From an uncultured Alphaproteobacteria bacterium (GTDB lineage: Bacteria; Pseudomonadota; Alphaproteobacteria; VGEJ01), in assembly GCA_913041535.1 (NCBI GenBank), contig CAJWJK010000016.1:1-42932 (forward strand): a stretch of 42,932 bases of DNA, written 5' to 3'. This document shows, piece by piece, positions 8,157-18,588 of the stretch. Each line of letters opens with the position of its first letter. Position 1 is the stretch's first letter. The translations under genes were made by a program, and so were the position numbers. Below the pieces are notes generated by a model. It saw nothing but the letters and a program-made list of their open reading frames with translations, ran no database searches and was not told the DNA's origin.

Positions 8157-11100
8157 ACAAAATTATCGACTCGTCCATCAACCGGGCACGCACGGTCATA
8201 ACCACACTAATCCTTATTTTGGTTGCTGGTGGATACGCGTATGACGATATCGCTAAGGAGTCGGACCCCGATGTGAATATACCGATGATTTACGTATCGA
8301 TGTCACACGATGGCATCTCACCAGAGGACGCGGAACGCCTTCTAGTCAGGCCAGTTGAACTCGAACTGCGAACGATTGAGGGAGTGAAAGAAATGAGGGC
8401 TACCGCGTCAGATGGTTATGCATCAATAGTTCTTGAGTTCGAAGCCGGGTTTGACTCTGATAGAGCAATTAACGATGTGCGCAAACAGGTTGATATTGCA
8501 AAGATAGAATTGCCAGAGGATACAGACGACCCCTCGGTAAGCGAAGTGAACGTCGCATTGTTTCCAGTTTTGGTAGTAACGCTCTCAGGCAACATGCCAA
8601 TACGCTCGCTGTTGCGAATTGTCAGAAACCTACAAGAGTCATTAGAAGGATTACCAGGCGTTCTATCCGCCGACATTGCGGGGGATAAAACGGACGTTTT
8701 AGAAGTTCTAATCGACCCAATGCTACTGGAGTCTTACGAGATTTCTCAGCAAGACTTAATTAGTACCGTTACTCTAAATAATCGATTAGTCGCCGCAGGA
8801 TCGCTTGACACCGGGGCTGGAGGTTTCTCCGTCAAAGTCCCGGGACTATTTAAGACAGCGAAGGATGTGCTCGAATTGCCAATAAAGACGCTGGGTGACG
8901 GTGTGGTTACTCTTGATGATGTAACAGACATTCGGCGAACATTTAAGGATACGGTCAGCTATGCACGGCTCGGTGGCGAACCCGCAATTGCACTCGAAAT
9001 CCGAAAAAGATTAGGCGAAAATATCATTGATACCATTAGTTCGGTACGCGCCACGGTTGAAAGAGAGAAATTGAATTGGCCCAGCGGAATACAAGTAACT
9101 TTTAGCCAAGACAAATCAGACGATATTCGGAGTATGCTTAAAGACCTCCAGAACAATGTAATTAGCGCCATACTTCTGGTTATGATTGTAGTTGTTGCTG
9201 CGCTTGGTCTCCGTACCGCGGGTCTCGTAGGCCTTGCAATTCCAAGCTCGTTCTTAATCGGTATCCTGTATCTCTATATCTTCGGATTGACTATCAACAT
9301 TGTGGTTCTCTTCAGTCTCATACTCGCTGTGGGCATGCTAGTCGACGGTGCGATCGTGGTAACTGAATACGCCGATCGAAAAATGGCGGAACAGATTCAA
9401 CGCCGAGAAGCTTACGCTGAAGCCTCCAAACGAATGGCTTGGCCTATTATTGCCTCCACTGGAACCACTCTCGCTGCATTTATGCCATTACTATTCTGGC
9501 CGGGCGTTGTTGGTGAGTTTATGGTTTTCCTGCCAATCACACTCATGGTGACCTTGTCCGGCTCTTTACTTATGGCACTCATATTTATCCCAACGATTGG
9601 CGCGCAAGTGGGAAGACCAGGGGCTACCACTCCACGCGCTTTTTCGTCTTTAGCAGCTATGGAAAAGGGTGCGCTATCTGATATCCACGGATTTACCGGT
9701 CTGTATGTTAAAGTAATGCGTTTAGTGGTTCGCTACCCACTATTAGTCGTGGTTTCGGCTGTTCTTACACTGGCGCTAGTGCAGTACTACTACGTTAATC
9801 ATGGAAACGGCGTTGAGTTCTTTCCAGATGTGGAACCAGAGCAAGCAATTGTTCTTGTGCACGCACGAGGAAATATGTCTATAGAGGAGGAAGACTCTCT
9901 TGTCCGCGAAGTCGAGAACAGAATTTTAAAACTTAATGACTTCGCCAGCGTTTATACCCGTTCTGGACAGCAAGCCGAAGGCCAGGAAACCTCTGAAGAC
10001 GTCATTGGCACGATAACGTTAGAATTTAAGTCATGGCAAGAACGACGGCCCGCAGCCGATATACTTGCGGACATTCGAAACCGCACTGCTGATATCTCAG
10101 GGATTGTTGTAGAGGCTCGCGAGCCAGACGTTGGCCCTCCTACCGGCAAACCTGTTCAACTCCAGTTCACTTCACGATTTCCCGAACTGCTCGCCCCTGA
10201 GGTAATAAAGGTTCGTCGCTACTTTGAAACAATAGAAGGATTGATTGACGTAGAGGACACGCTCCCCATGCCCGGTATCGAATGGGAACTTGATGTTGAC
10301 CGTGCACAGGCTGGACGGTTTGGTGCAGATATTGTTGGTGTGGGTAACGTGGTCCAACTGGTTACTAACGGTATAAAAGTTGGCGAATACCGTCCAGACG
10401 ATACAGATGAAGAAGTTGATATCAGACTTCGTTTTCCTCTTAATGAGCGCGGTATCAACCAACTAGATACCTTACGTGTTCCGACCAACCATGGCTTGGT
10501 GCCAATTGCCAATTTTGTCAAGAGAACGCCAAAGCAACGTGTCGGCACCATTGATCGCGTAGATAGCAAACGAAAAATGGCTGTTATGGCTAATACCAGA
10601 GAAGGCGTACTTCCGAGCACAATCGTAACCGAAATTTCCGCGTGGCTGCCACATGCAAACATTGATCCGCGAGTAGATATCGCATTCAAAGGAGAAGATG
10701 AAGAGCAAAAAGCTGCCGAGGCATTCCTTCAAAAGGCCTTTACCGTAGCCCTGTTTATCATGGCTATTATTTTAGTGACACAATTCAACAGCTTCTACCA
10801 TGCTTTCTTAATTTTGACCGCCGTTATCCTCTCCACAATCGGGGTGATTATCGGACTTCTTGTGACAGGCCAACCATTTGGAGTTGTAATGACTGGCATC
10901 GGCGTCATCACATTGGCTGGAATTGTTGTCAACAACAACATCGTCCTTATAGATACGTACCATTACTTGAAGCGTAGCGGCATGGATCCGATTGAAGCTG
11001 TTATTAGGACAGGTGCACAACGACTTAGACCAGTATTACTTACTGCTGTAACAACTATCTGTGGGCTTCTACCTATGGTATTCCAAGTCAACATCGACTT

Positions 11101-11329
11101 TCTAACCCGCGATGTTGCAGTGGGAGCGCCGTCTACACAGTGGTGGGTCCAGCTAGCGACTGCTGTTGTCTTTGGACTTGGGTTTGCTACATTGTTGACA
11201 TTGGTGGTTACGCCAAGCCTTCTGGCTCTCGGCACAAAATTTAGCTCACGCATTGATCGTATGAAGACTAAAGAGCGCCACCCAAAATCATCCAAACCTT
11301 CTCTGGCTACAAGCAGTTCTAGTAATTAG
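8153..11329 (+). CDS. RND-family efflux permease (AcrB/MexB superfamily)
   Basis: A 1058-residue inner-membrane proton-driven pump of normal RND length. It has an N-terminal TM segment (about 12–29), a first large periplasmic loop, TM2–6 (about 335–485), a second loop, and a final TM cluster (about 870–1040). The TM4 motif reads G-M-L-V-D398-G399-A-I-V-V, so only the first of AcrB's two consecutive aspartates is kept. G-x-V-V-N-N-x-I-V-L-I-D appears in the C-terminal half. Specificity cannot be read, and the subfamily is uncertain. Translation starts at TTG, overlapping the adaptor's TGA. Confidence 0.92.
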   Translation: MNKIIDSSINRARTVITTLILILVAGGYAYDDIAKESDPDVNIPMIYVSMSHDGISPEDAERLLVRPVELELRTIEGVKEMRATASDGYASIVLEFEAGFDSDRAINDVRKQVDIAKIELPEDTDDPSVSEVNVALFPVLVVTLSGNMPIRSLLRIVRNLQESLEGLPGVLSADIAGDKTDVLEVLIDPMLLESYEISQQDLISTVTLNNRLVAAGSLDTGAGGFSVKVPGLFKTAKDVLELPIKTLGDGVVTLDDVTDIRRTFKDTVSYARLGGEPAIALEIRKRLGENIIDTISSVRATVEREKLNWPSGIQVTFSQDKSDDIRSMLKDLQNNVISAILLVMIVVVAALGLRTAGLVGLAIPSSFLIGILYLYIFGLTINIVVLFSLILAVGMLVDGAIVVTEYADRKMAEQIQRREAYAEASKRMAWPIIASTGTTLAAFMPLLFWPGVVGEFMVFLPITLMVTLSGSLLMALIFIPTIGAQVGRPGATTPRAFSSLAAMEKGALSDIHGFTGLYVKVMRLVVRYPLLVVVSAVLTLALVQYYYVNHGNGVEFFPDVEPEQAIVLVHARGNMSIEEEDSLVREVENRILKLNDFASVYTRSGQQAEGQETSEDVIGTITLEFKSWQERRPAADILADIRNRTADISGIVVEAREPDVGPPTGKPVQLQFTSRFPELLAPEVIKVRRYFETIEGLIDVEDTLPMPGIEWELDVDRAQAGRFGADIVGVGNVVQLVTNGIKVGEYRPDDTDEEVDIRLRFPLNERGINQLDTLRVPTNHGLVPIANFVKRTPKQRVGTIDRVDSKRKMAVMANTREGVLPSTIVTEISAWLPHANIDPRVDIAFKGEDEEQKAAEAFLQKAFTVALFIMAIILVTQFNSFYHAFLILTAVILSTIGVIIGLLVTGQPFGVVMTGIGVITLAGIVVNNNIVLIDTYHYLKRSGMDPIEAVIRTGAQRLRPVLLTAVTTICGLLPMVFQVNIDFLTRDVAVGAPSTQWWVQLATAVVFGLGFATLLTLVVTPSLLALGTKFSSRIDRMKTKERHPKSSKPSLATSSSSN

Positions 11330-11658
11330 CCATAACCCTAACAGACTTATTAATGAAGTGTAGCTATTTCAGAGTATATTCTAGTCGATTGAATCAAGAA
11401 AATGTCATCTGAACTCTCAATGCCCAACTGTTCATAGAAATACGAGACACACCTCTTCCTTGCCAAATTGGAGCACGATATTTAATGCTCCCTGTATCTG
11501 TGGCGCCTAACTATCCAGCCCGTGAAAAATTGCTCCAGGAAAATACATTCACTTGTTTAATGCACGTCTTTCTACATACATAAACAATCATCGATATCAC
11601 GGGTTAGACGCTCAGGTGCTGACGTGAAGATGAGCACGGTCCCTGTTTTGCCTGAGTC
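11330..11658. other. Gene-free convergent interval with weak hairpins
   Basis: A 329-base gap between convergent RND and LysM genes with no supported gene. It contains GGAGCA–10 nt–TGCTCC (11470–11491). Next to the LysM stop there is a nested structure with CTCAGG (11611–11616) pairing with CCTGAG (11651–11656) and GTGCT (11616–11620) pairing with AGCAC (11633–11637). Neither is followed by a clean T-run, so a terminator role is possible but unproven. Confidence 0.3.
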
Positions 11659-12843
11659 TTAGTTGCTTCTGGGTAATGTGAAAATTTGCCCAGGATATAT
11701 TAGGTCCGGGTTACTAATTTGTTCACGATTTGCTGAAAATATATGCGTATATCGCGTGCCCTGCCCATACTCTCTACGAGCAATTCGCCACAAACTATTG
11801 CCGGGTTGTACAACTACCTGTCCTTCAGAAATCATCACGTCATCTGGATCGGCCCGACTAAAAGAAAGTTCAAATGTTGAGGTTACAACGCCCTGCTCAT
11901 CAATTTCTTCTACGCTTAATCGGTGTTTACCTGGAGAAACCTCATCAACAGGAGAGAGTTGCCATGTCCCGTCAACCGAAGTTGTCACGCCAGCCTCCAA
12001 TCCATCGACATACGCTCTTACTTTTGCTCCAGGTGTTGAACGTCCAATCAGAACCACATTGCCGATATTATCATAGTCGATAGCATCGAGCCTAAAGGAA
12101 GTATCGGAGTTTCCTGCCTCTGGGCCCTGCATAAGCTTTATCGGACCATCACCTTCTCGCGGGAGAAGAACAGCTAAAGCGGTCCCCCCTCTTTTCTCCG
12201 TCTTCTCCTCGATTCTTGATATCATTTTCCCATTATTTAAAGGCACATCGACAATAATCACAGAACGGGATTGCAGTTTCGTATTCCCGTTCTCCAATGA
12301 AGCCTTCAAATCAATCTCCGCTGACCCTGGAGCTAAAGGCCTATCAGGAATAACAACCCACTCACCACGCTCGTTTGCTTTTGTTGCAGCTACAGTTTTA
12401 CGATTTATCCGAACAGATACCGTAGCCCCAGGTTGTACCCTACCTGCAATTACGGCATGCCCACCGTCCCCTATTCTTACAACATCAAAACAAGGGCTAA
12501 CCGGCGCTAAGGGACAGTCAGAGCTTTGATTGAGATGGTTTGATTCATCTGAATCTTTGAGCTCAGATCCTTCAATAAGGTCATCCACACCGGGCCGATC
12601 AACTACGACTACTCGTTTTGACCGATTCACTGTTGCAGTGGTGGACGATGACTCACGGGCTTCTGAGCCAGTTACAGAACCATCCTCTACCATGGCGGTA
12701 CGATCAGAGGCGGTATGATCAGAGTTTTCTACAATATTAGAATCGTCCTGGAGCACAAAGGCCGCCTCATCTGTCGGAGATTGGATAAGAACCCAGCCCA
12801 CGGCAAGACCAACGAGCACGATGACGGCGATTACATTACGCAC
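11659..12843 (-). CDS. Membrane-anchored LysM protein with bacterial Ig-like repeats
   Basis: A 394-residue envelope protein with a GTG start. The N-terminus is one hydrophobic segment (V4–I20, no lipobox), so it is probably anchored in the inner membrane. A long acidic/Ser-Thr-rich linker with few hydrophobics follows, then two Ig-like segments around 130–205 and 255–330 with the repeated pattern 'xGxxxPGAxVxVxxxG'. The C-terminus is a LysM domain (about 345–392: V-V-Q-P-G-N-S-L-W-R-I-A ... N-P-D-L-I-Y-P-G-Q-I). LysM binds peptidoglycan. The specific role is unknown. It is transcribed away from the cytochrome gene upstream (97-base gap, same strand). Confidence 0.88.
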   Translation of the reverse strand: MRNVIAVIVLVGLAVGWVLIQSPTDEAAFVLQDDSNIVENSDHTASDRTAMVEDGSVTGSEARESSSTTATVNRSKRVVVVDRPGVDDLIEGSELKDSDESNHLNQSSDCPLAPVSPCFDVVRIGDGGHAVIAGRVQPGATVSVRINRKTVAATKANERGEWVVIPDRPLAPGSAEIDLKASLENGNTKLQSRSVIIVDVPLNNGKMISRIEEKTEKRGGTALAVLLPREGDGPIKLMQGPEAGNSDTSFRLDAIDYDNIGNVVLIGRSTPGAKVRAYVDGLEAGVTTSVDGTWQLSPVDEVSPGKHRLSVEEIDEQGVVTSTFELSFSRADPDDVMISEGQVVVQPGNSLWRIARREYGQGTRYTHIFSANREQISNPDLIYPGQIFTLPRSN

Positions 12844-12940
12844 AAGCCTCGCCCTTCAACCCCTCACTTTGTGTCTCATACCACCCTAATACGACCTCCT
12901 GCAACTAGCAATGCCAGACCATTCCTTGCAGGCAAGTTCA

Positions 12941-13840
12941 CTATTCCTTTTTATACGCAGTTGGCATGGGGGTGACTGTTTTAAGATAATTTGAGATAGC
13001 CTTAAGGTCAGAATCATTTAGGAAGGATAAGCTGTGCTCGATTGCCTCTGCCATCGAGCCCTGAACATTGTCATAGTTGGGCTTAATTCCAGATCTGAGA
13101 AAATAAATCAAGTCCTCTTGGTCCCAACTCATCAACCCTGTGGCGTGAGGCGTGATGTTAGGTGCGGAATCTCCATTAATCCCATGCGTTGTCCCAGATA
13201 GGTACTGGCTCTCAACAACAGCCCCCAACACGTTTCGTGGAGTATGGCATTCACCACAGTGTGCAACCGCATCAACCAGATAGGACCCTCTGGTAATTTC
13301 TTGAGCTGACTCTAGGTCAGGAATAAATGGCCCTTCGGAGAAAAACAGAATTCTCCAAAAAAGAAGCAGCTCCCTAATGCTAATTGGGAAAACAAGATCA
13401 TGGGACACATTTTCCTTAACTACGGCCGGGCGGGAAAAGATGTATGCCTTCATAGCTAATACATCAGAGTCTGTCATAAGAGTGTATGAAGTATAGGGAA
13501 ATGCAGGATAATAAAATTCTCCTTTCGGACTGACACCCTCACGAAGTGCACGCAGAAATTCTTCGTCAGTCCATAATCCAATTCCGGTCTTGGCGTCCGA
13601 TGTGATGTTGGGGCTATAGAATATCCCAAAAGCGGTATGAAGCGCACGACCTCCTGCAAGTTCGGGCCCATTATTTAGCACATCTGTATGGCAGCTTAGA
13701 CAGCCCGATACCCGAAACAGGTACTCACCCTGCCTGATACGTTTCTCGTCGCCCAACACACAGAAACTTGAAAGCCAAAACAACAATAGAACCCATACAG
13801 CACAAGCAGTCATACCTGCAGAACGCGGGTTAATGATCAC
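12941..13840 (-). CDS. Diheme cytochrome c
   Basis: A 299-residue exported protein. The signal peptide is hydrophobic from about residue 10 to 28. Two c-type heme sites are C47-L-S-C-H51 and C195-G-E-C-H199, each with a downstream Met as candidate axial ligand (M122 for the first). Two consecutive cytochrome domains of about 110 and 100 residues give the layout of electron-acceptor subunits for periplasmic alcohol/aldehyde dehydrogenases or thiosulfate oxidation, but no such catalytic gene is nearby. I chose GTG at 13840 because AAGGA precedes it by 6 bases; an ATG at 13813 is the alternative. A small cytochrome gene lies just upstream in the same direction. Confidence 0.88.
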   Translation of the reverse strand: MIINPRSAGMTACAVWVLLLFWLSSFCVLGDEKRIRQGEYLFRVSGCLSCHTDVLNNGPELAGGRALHTAFGIFYSPNITSDAKTGIGLWTDEEFLRALREGVSPKGEFYYPAFPYTSYTLMTDSDVLAMKAYIFSRPAVVKENVSHDLVFPISIRELLLFWRILFFSEGPFIPDLESAQEITRGSYLVDAVAHCGECHTPRNVLGAVVESQYLSGTTHGINGDSAPNITPHATGLMSWDQEDLIYFLRSGIKPNYDNVQGSMAEAIEHSLSFLNDSDLKAISNYLKTVTPMPTAYKKE

Positions 13841-13891
13841 GCACCGTCCTTCTGACCAGAAAAAAATTTTTGCTAAACGTGCTATCTACCA

Positions 13892-14353
13892 CTAGTGAGT
13901 ATGTTTATGTCTAAAAACGTTATGACAACCGCTACAGGTATTGCCAACGGCTCGAAGAGACGGGCCAACCTCTACTTGTTGGCCATCTTGGATCACCAAC
14001 AACAATCGCGCTGCTGCTTCCTCAAACTCCCTCAATTTGCGTTCAAACTCTAAAGGTTCTGACCACACCTCTTCCTTTGTATGGCTTTTTCCACCTTGGC
14101 TTCCTTGAGGAAACAATAAAGCTAAAACATTACTTATTCTGACAATGGACAGAGCATGGTCATGGGAGGTCTTTGTTATGGGAGAATTTCCCTTAGCGAC
14201 TGCACCTAGTGACCTCATATGAGCTGCTACGCTAAACATCAACGTTTGCCGCACCTCAACCATACCTTCAACCCCAGCAGCTGCTATCGGCGTTCCAAAG
14301 CAACAGCCCATTATCAAAATCGCTGTCCCAAACAGACGGCGTACAGTATTCAT
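13892..14353 (-). CDS. Cytochrome c'/c556-like protein, short
   Basis: A 153-residue protein with an N-terminal signal peptide (M1–A25, A-A-A-G region) and one C-terminal heme motif, C140-S-G-C-H144, followed by a His-rich tail (F-R-H-K-H-T-H). An R-Q-T-L-M39 motif near the mature N-terminus is the usual distal-ligand region of c556/c'-type four-helix cytochromes. The ATG at 14353 has GGGGGAA just upstream; a longer frame starting at 14386 lacks support. It probably works with the diheme cytochrome downstream. It is divergent from icd. Confidence 0.85.
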   Translation of the reverse strand: MNTVRRLFGTAILIMGCCFGTPIAAAGVEGMVEVRQTLMFSVAAHMRSLGAVAKGNSPITKTSHDHALSIVRISNVLALLFPQGSQGGKSHTKEEVWSEPLEFERKLREFEEAAARLLLVIQDGQQVEVGPSLRAVGNTCSGCHNVFRHKHTH

Positions 14354-14537
14354 TTCGATTCCCCCAAAGACGCAAACTAAGTGCACGATAATATAGCCCC
14401 TAAAGTGCGTAGCTAGTCACCTGATCCATGGTAACAGAAGTATATTGCGCTTGTCCCACTAAGATCATTTGCCATGATACATTGCAATGGTATTCTCAAT
14501 AAAATAGCAACACACACATATGTAGAAAGTATTTTTT

Positions 14538-15755
14538 ATGTCCAAGATTAAGGTTGCAAATCCGGTTGTAGAGATAGACGGCGACGAAATGACGCGGATT
14601 ATCTGGCAGTTCATTAAAGAACGTCTGATTCTTCCTTATCTCGACATTGACCTAAAATATTATGACCTTGGAATCGTAAACCGTGATGCAACGGAAGACC
14701 AGGTTACTATTGATGCTGCTAATGCCATCAACATCCACCGCGTCGGTGTCAAATGCGCCACCATAACACCCGATGAAGAAAGAGTTTTGGAATTTAGTCT
14801 AAAACAGATGTGGCGCTCTCCAAATGGCACTATTCGTAATATTCTTGACGGCACTGTATTTAGAGAACCGATAATCTGCGAGAATATCCCTAGACTAGTA
14901 CCAGGTTGGACGAGTCCCATCGTAATCGGACGCCACGCGTTCGGCGACCAATACCGCGCAACAGATTTCGTAGTGCCTGGCCCAGGTAAATTGTCGCTTG
15001 TCTATACTCCACGCGATGGAAGCGCTCCTGTAGAAAAGCCAATATTTAATTTTTCTTCCGAAGGCATTGCTCTAGGTATGTATAACTTAGATACATCCAT
15101 AAGAGGGTTCGCTCGCGCGTGTCTTAATTACGGACTAACACGTCGCTGGCCCGTTTACCTGTCTACAAAGAATACAATTCTCAAGGCATATGATGGGCGC
15201 TTTAAAGACCTTTTCCAGGAAGTTTATGAAAAGGAGTTCTTGGAGTCTTATGAAGAAGCTGGCATCACATATGAGCATCGTTTGATCGATGACATGGTGG
15301 CATGCGCATTAAAGTGGCCCGGTGGTTTTGTCTGGGCATGTAAAAACTACGATGGAGATGTCCAATCCGATACAATCGCTCAAGGCTTCGGATCATTGGG
15401 ATTAATGACATCAGTTCTAATGACTCCAGACGGCAGCACCGTCGAGGCAGAAGCTGCACACGGAACAGTTACGCGACACTACCGCGAACATCAAAAGGGT
15501 AATGACACCTCAACCAACCCAATCGCTTCTATTTTTGCTTGGACAGGTGGACTTAAACATCGTGCTAATCTTGATAACAATGATAATCTCCATTCTTTCT
15601 GCCAAGCATTAGAAACCATATGCATCAAAACCGTTGAGAGTGGACATATGACGAAGGATCTTGCTCTACTAATCGGGAACCAACAGGAATGGTTAAATAC
15701 CAACGCATTTCTGGATGTTATTGACAATAATCTTCGTGTGGAAATGTCAAAGTAA
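14538..15755 (+). CDS. icd: NADP-dependent isocitrate dehydrogenase, eukaryotic-like class
   Basis: A 405-residue TCA-cycle enzyme converting isocitrate to 2-oxoglutarate, of the IDH subfamily also found in eukaryotes and alphaproteobacteria. Recognisable landmarks are [16 protein letters not shown] at the N-terminus, the substrate loop [19 protein letters not shown] (about 94–112), and D-G-D-V-Q-S-D metal-site residues. No strong ribosome-binding site is visible. It is convergent with the alaS–recA pair across an 88-base gap. Product 2-oxoglutarate is also the signal read by the GlnB homologue in this window. Confidence 0.96.
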   Translation: MSKIKVANPVVEIDGDEMTRIIWQFIKERLILPYLDIDLKYYDLGIVNRDATEDQVTIDAANAINIHRVGVKCATITPDEERVLEFSLKQMWRSPNGTIRNILDGTVFREPIICENIPRLVPGWTSPIVIGRHAFGDQYRATDFVVPGPGKLSLVYTPRDGSAPVEKPIFNFSSEGIALGMYNLDTSIRGFARACLNYGLTRRWPVYLSTKNTILKAYDGRFKDLFQEVYEKEFLESYEEAGITYEHRLIDDMVACALKWPGGFVWACKNYDGDVQSDTIAQGFGSLGLMTSVLMTPDGSTVEAEAAHGTVTRHYREHQKGNDTSTNPIASIFAWTGGLKHRANLDNNDNLHSFCQALETICIKTVESGHMTKDLALLIGNQQEWLNTNAFLDVIDNNLRVEMSK

Positions 15756-15843
15756 TTGGATTTATTACCGCAGTAATTTATTGCCTGGGTTTTTTATCTA
15801 TGTATCCACTGTCCCAGAACCTTAGTGCTCAACCCAAAGAGCT

Positions 15844-18489
15844 CTATGAGGCTATGCTCTCGATCTCCTCTTCAATTGCCTCAATCGCTTCCTGAGCACC
15901 AGCGGGGTTTGAGCCACCACCCTGAGCCATATCGCTTCGACCTCCAACGCCTTTTCCACCAAGTTTGACAACACCTTTTCGCGCCAGCTCCACAGCATCA
16001 AAACGTTCAACGAGTCCCTGAGTAACGCCTACTACTAGCGAAGCTTTACGTTCAACTACACCTACCAACACATAAACACCAGGGCCTTGTGTTTTCATGT
16101 CATCTACTAGCGATTTGAGTTCACGCGCCGGAACATCATAAAGAACTCGCGCAACGAGCCGACCCCCTACAATTTTTCGATCGCTTTCGACGTCGTTTCG
16201 GTTCTCCGACAGCGTTTGGCGACGCAAGTCAGATAAATCACGCTCGAGTTGCCGATGTTCACTCCTAAGTGCATTGATACGTGATTCCAATTCGCTGGGT
16301 GCAACATTTAAATCGTTTGCCAGTTTGGCCATAAGTTCGCCTTCTTCGCGGGCGGTTGTGACTGCAGCAGCGCCCGATAATGCCTCAATACGACGCACCC
16401 CTGCTGCCAATGAACTATCAGAACGAATTCGAAAAGCACCTATATCACCAGTACGATTAACATGGGTTCCGCCACAAAGCTCAACGGAAAAATGATTATT
16501 TTTCAATAGCCCCATTGTAAGAACACGCACCGAATCTCCATACTTTTCGCCAAATAATGCTAGCGCCCCGTCATTGATTGCCTCACTAGACGTCATCACA
16601 CGAGTCTTCACATCACTGTTCAAACGTATTTGACTGTTTACTAGCTCCTCAATGACTACAACATCTTCCCGACTCAAAGGAGATCCATGCGAGAAATCGA
16701 AACGCATTCTTTCAGCGGTTACCAGGGATCCTTTCTGAAGAACATGCTCCCCCAGGCGATGTCTTAAAGCGGCATGCAACAAATGGGTGGCAGAGTGATT
16801 TGCCCGTATAGCCGCTCTACGTTCAGGATCAATACTTAACTCGACATTGTCACCGACTGCGAATTTACCAGACACAACACTTCCAAAATGAACATGCAGC
16901 CCATCCGCTTCGCTCTGACAGTCGTTTATAAAAGCTTGTGCTCCTTCCAAACCTCTCACCACTCCGCTATCACCAATCTGTCCACCCGATTCAGCATAAA
17001 ATGGCGTTTGATTAACGATGATGGCGACATCGCTACCTTCAACCGCTACTGGCACAGTGATTCCATCAACGATTAGTTTCTCTATTCGCCCCTCCGCCGA
17101 ATCGGTGTCATGCCCAACAAACTCACTTGCGCCACTCTGCCGTCGAATCTCAAGCCACAATCCCTCAGTTTCGATATCACCCGATCCCGACCATGCAGCC
17201 CGCGCCTCTGCACGCTGTTCCTCCATGGCCCCCTCAAACCCCTTTATATCAACATCAACGCCCTGATTACGAAGAACATCTTGCGTAAGATCCAACGGAA
17301 AACCGTATGTATCGTATAGTTTAAACGCAATATCACCGGGAAAGACGTTGTTACTACCTAGTTTGGCTACTTCATCATCGAGTATACGGAGACCCCGATC
17401 CAAGGTTTTCTTAAAACGGCTTTCCTCAAGATTGAGTGTCTCTACAATTAGTGCCTTGGCTCGGTTTAGCTCGGGATATGCTGTTGCCATCTCATCAATG
17501 AGTGTCGGAACTAGCCGCCACATCATAGGATCTTTCTGACCCATTGAATGAGCATGCCGCATAGCTCTACGCATTATACGACGTAAAACATAACCACGGC
17601 CTTCACTGGCCGGCATCACTCCATCTGCGAGAAGAAAGCTTATAGCCCTTAAATGATCAGCGATCACCCGATGTGATACAGCGTAATCACCATCCGGATC
17701 CGTTTTGGTGACTTCCGCTGACGCAAGAACCAATTTGCGAATCGAATCCACTAGATAATTATCGTGAACCCCCTGTAAAACGGCAGCGATACGTTCAATA
17801 CCCATCCCCGTGTCAATCGCGGGTTTTGGAAGTGGCACACGCGTTCCGTCAGCCTGTTGCTCAAATTCCATAAAAACCAAATTCCATATCTCAACAAACC
17901 TATCTCCTTCCGACTCAACCGTCCCAGGAAGTCCCCCCGATAACAGTTCACCATGATCATAGAATATTTCGGAACATGGCCCACAAGGACCGACATCGCC
18001 CATACTCCAATAATTGTCGGATGTGCTTATTCGAATGATTCGGTCGTCTGACAAACCACTAATCTTTCGCCAAAGATCAAAAGCCTCATCATCTTCATGA
18101 TATACGGTGACGCAAAGGCGATTTGGCGACAGACCATACTCGACCGTTACCAAATTCCATGCTAACTCAATGGCGGTCTCCTTAAAATAATCACCAAATG
18201 AAAAATTTCCTAACATCTCAAAAAAAGTATGATGGCGTGGAGTTCGGCCAACATTATCTAGATCGTTGTGTTTGCCTCCAGCACGCAAACATTTCTGAGC
18301 AGTAACTGCTCTTTCGTGATCGGGCCTCTCACCACCCGTAAACACGTTTTTGAACTGCACCATTCCAGCGCTTGTAAAGAGTAGGGTCGGATCGTTGTGT
18401 GGAACCAAAGAACTAGATTCCACACGCACATGCCCATGTTTTACGAAATAATCTATAAACGCGTTTCGGACTTCATTAGTGCTATGCAT
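15844..18489 (-). CDS. alaS: Alanyl-tRNA synthetase
   Basis: An 881-residue enzyme (E. coli 876) that attaches alanine to tRNA-Ala and corrects mischarging. The N-terminal class II core runs from N-E-V-R-N-A-F through G-M-V-Q-F-K and F-F-E-M-L-G-N-F-S-F-G-D-Y-F. The editing domain has H-S-A-T-H-L-L-H and C-G-G-T-H. A C-terminal C-Ala domain ends in G-G-R-S-D-M-A-Q-G-G-G. I place the start at the ATG at 18489 (MHSTNEV), because the frame's upstream extension begins at TTG and does not match the family. It lies 99 bases downstream of recA. Confidence 0.97.
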   Translation of the reverse strand: MHSTNEVRNAFIDYFVKHGHVRVESSSLVPHNDPTLLFTSAGMVQFKNVFTGGERPDHERAVTAQKCLRAGGKHNDLDNVGRTPRHHTFFEMLGNFSFGDYFKETAIELAWNLVTVEYGLSPNRLCVTVYHEDDEAFDLWRKISGLSDDRIIRISTSDNYWSMGDVGPCGPCSEIFYDHGELLSGGLPGTVESEGDRFVEIWNLVFMEFEQQADGTRVPLPKPAIDTGMGIERIAAVLQGVHDNYLVDSIRKLVLASAEVTKTDPDGDYAVSHRVIADHLRAISFLLADGVMPASEGRGYVLRRIMRRAMRHAHSMGQKDPMMWRLVPTLIDEMATAYPELNRAKALIVETLNLEESRFKKTLDRGLRILDDEVAKLGSNNVFPGDIAFKLYDTYGFPLDLTQDVLRNQGVDVDIKGFEGAMEEQRAEARAAWSGSGDIETEGLWLEIRRQSGASEFVGHDTDSAEGRIEKLIVDGITVPVAVEGSDVAIIVNQTPFYAESGGQIGDSGVVRGLEGAQAFINDCQSEADGLHVHFGSVVSGKFAVGDNVELSIDPERRAAIRANHSATHLLHAALRHRLGEHVLQKGSLVTAERMRFDFSHGSPLSREDVVVIEELVNSQIRLNSDVKTRVMTSSEAINDGALALFGEKYGDSVRVLTMGLLKNNHFSVELCGGTHVNRTGDIGAFRIRSDSSLAAGVRRIEALSGAAAVTTAREEGELMAKLANDLNVAPSELESRINALRSEHRQLERDLSDLRRQTLSENRNDVESDRKIVGGRLVARVLYDVPARELKSLVDDMKTQGPGVYVLVGVVERKASLVVGVTQGLVERFDAVELARKGVVKLGGKGVGGRSDMAQGGGSNPAGAQEAIEAIEEEIESIAS

Positions 18490-18588
18490 TTCTTGCCCAC
18501 GCGCAAAACCTTCTGTCCGCAAGGTTTTAGCTATTGCGCGAGACGGTGTCCAACAAATGCTCCTTTATCACTCAGCAGCCACACTAAC

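Noticed and set aside
10172-10732. Open frames opposite the RND permease
   Set aside because: They match no family and lie wholly within a gene with clear RND motifs.
15756-15843. Terminator in the icd–alaS gap
   Set aside because: A small dyad ATTAC-CGCA-GTAAT is present but has a weak AT stem and no adjoining T-run.
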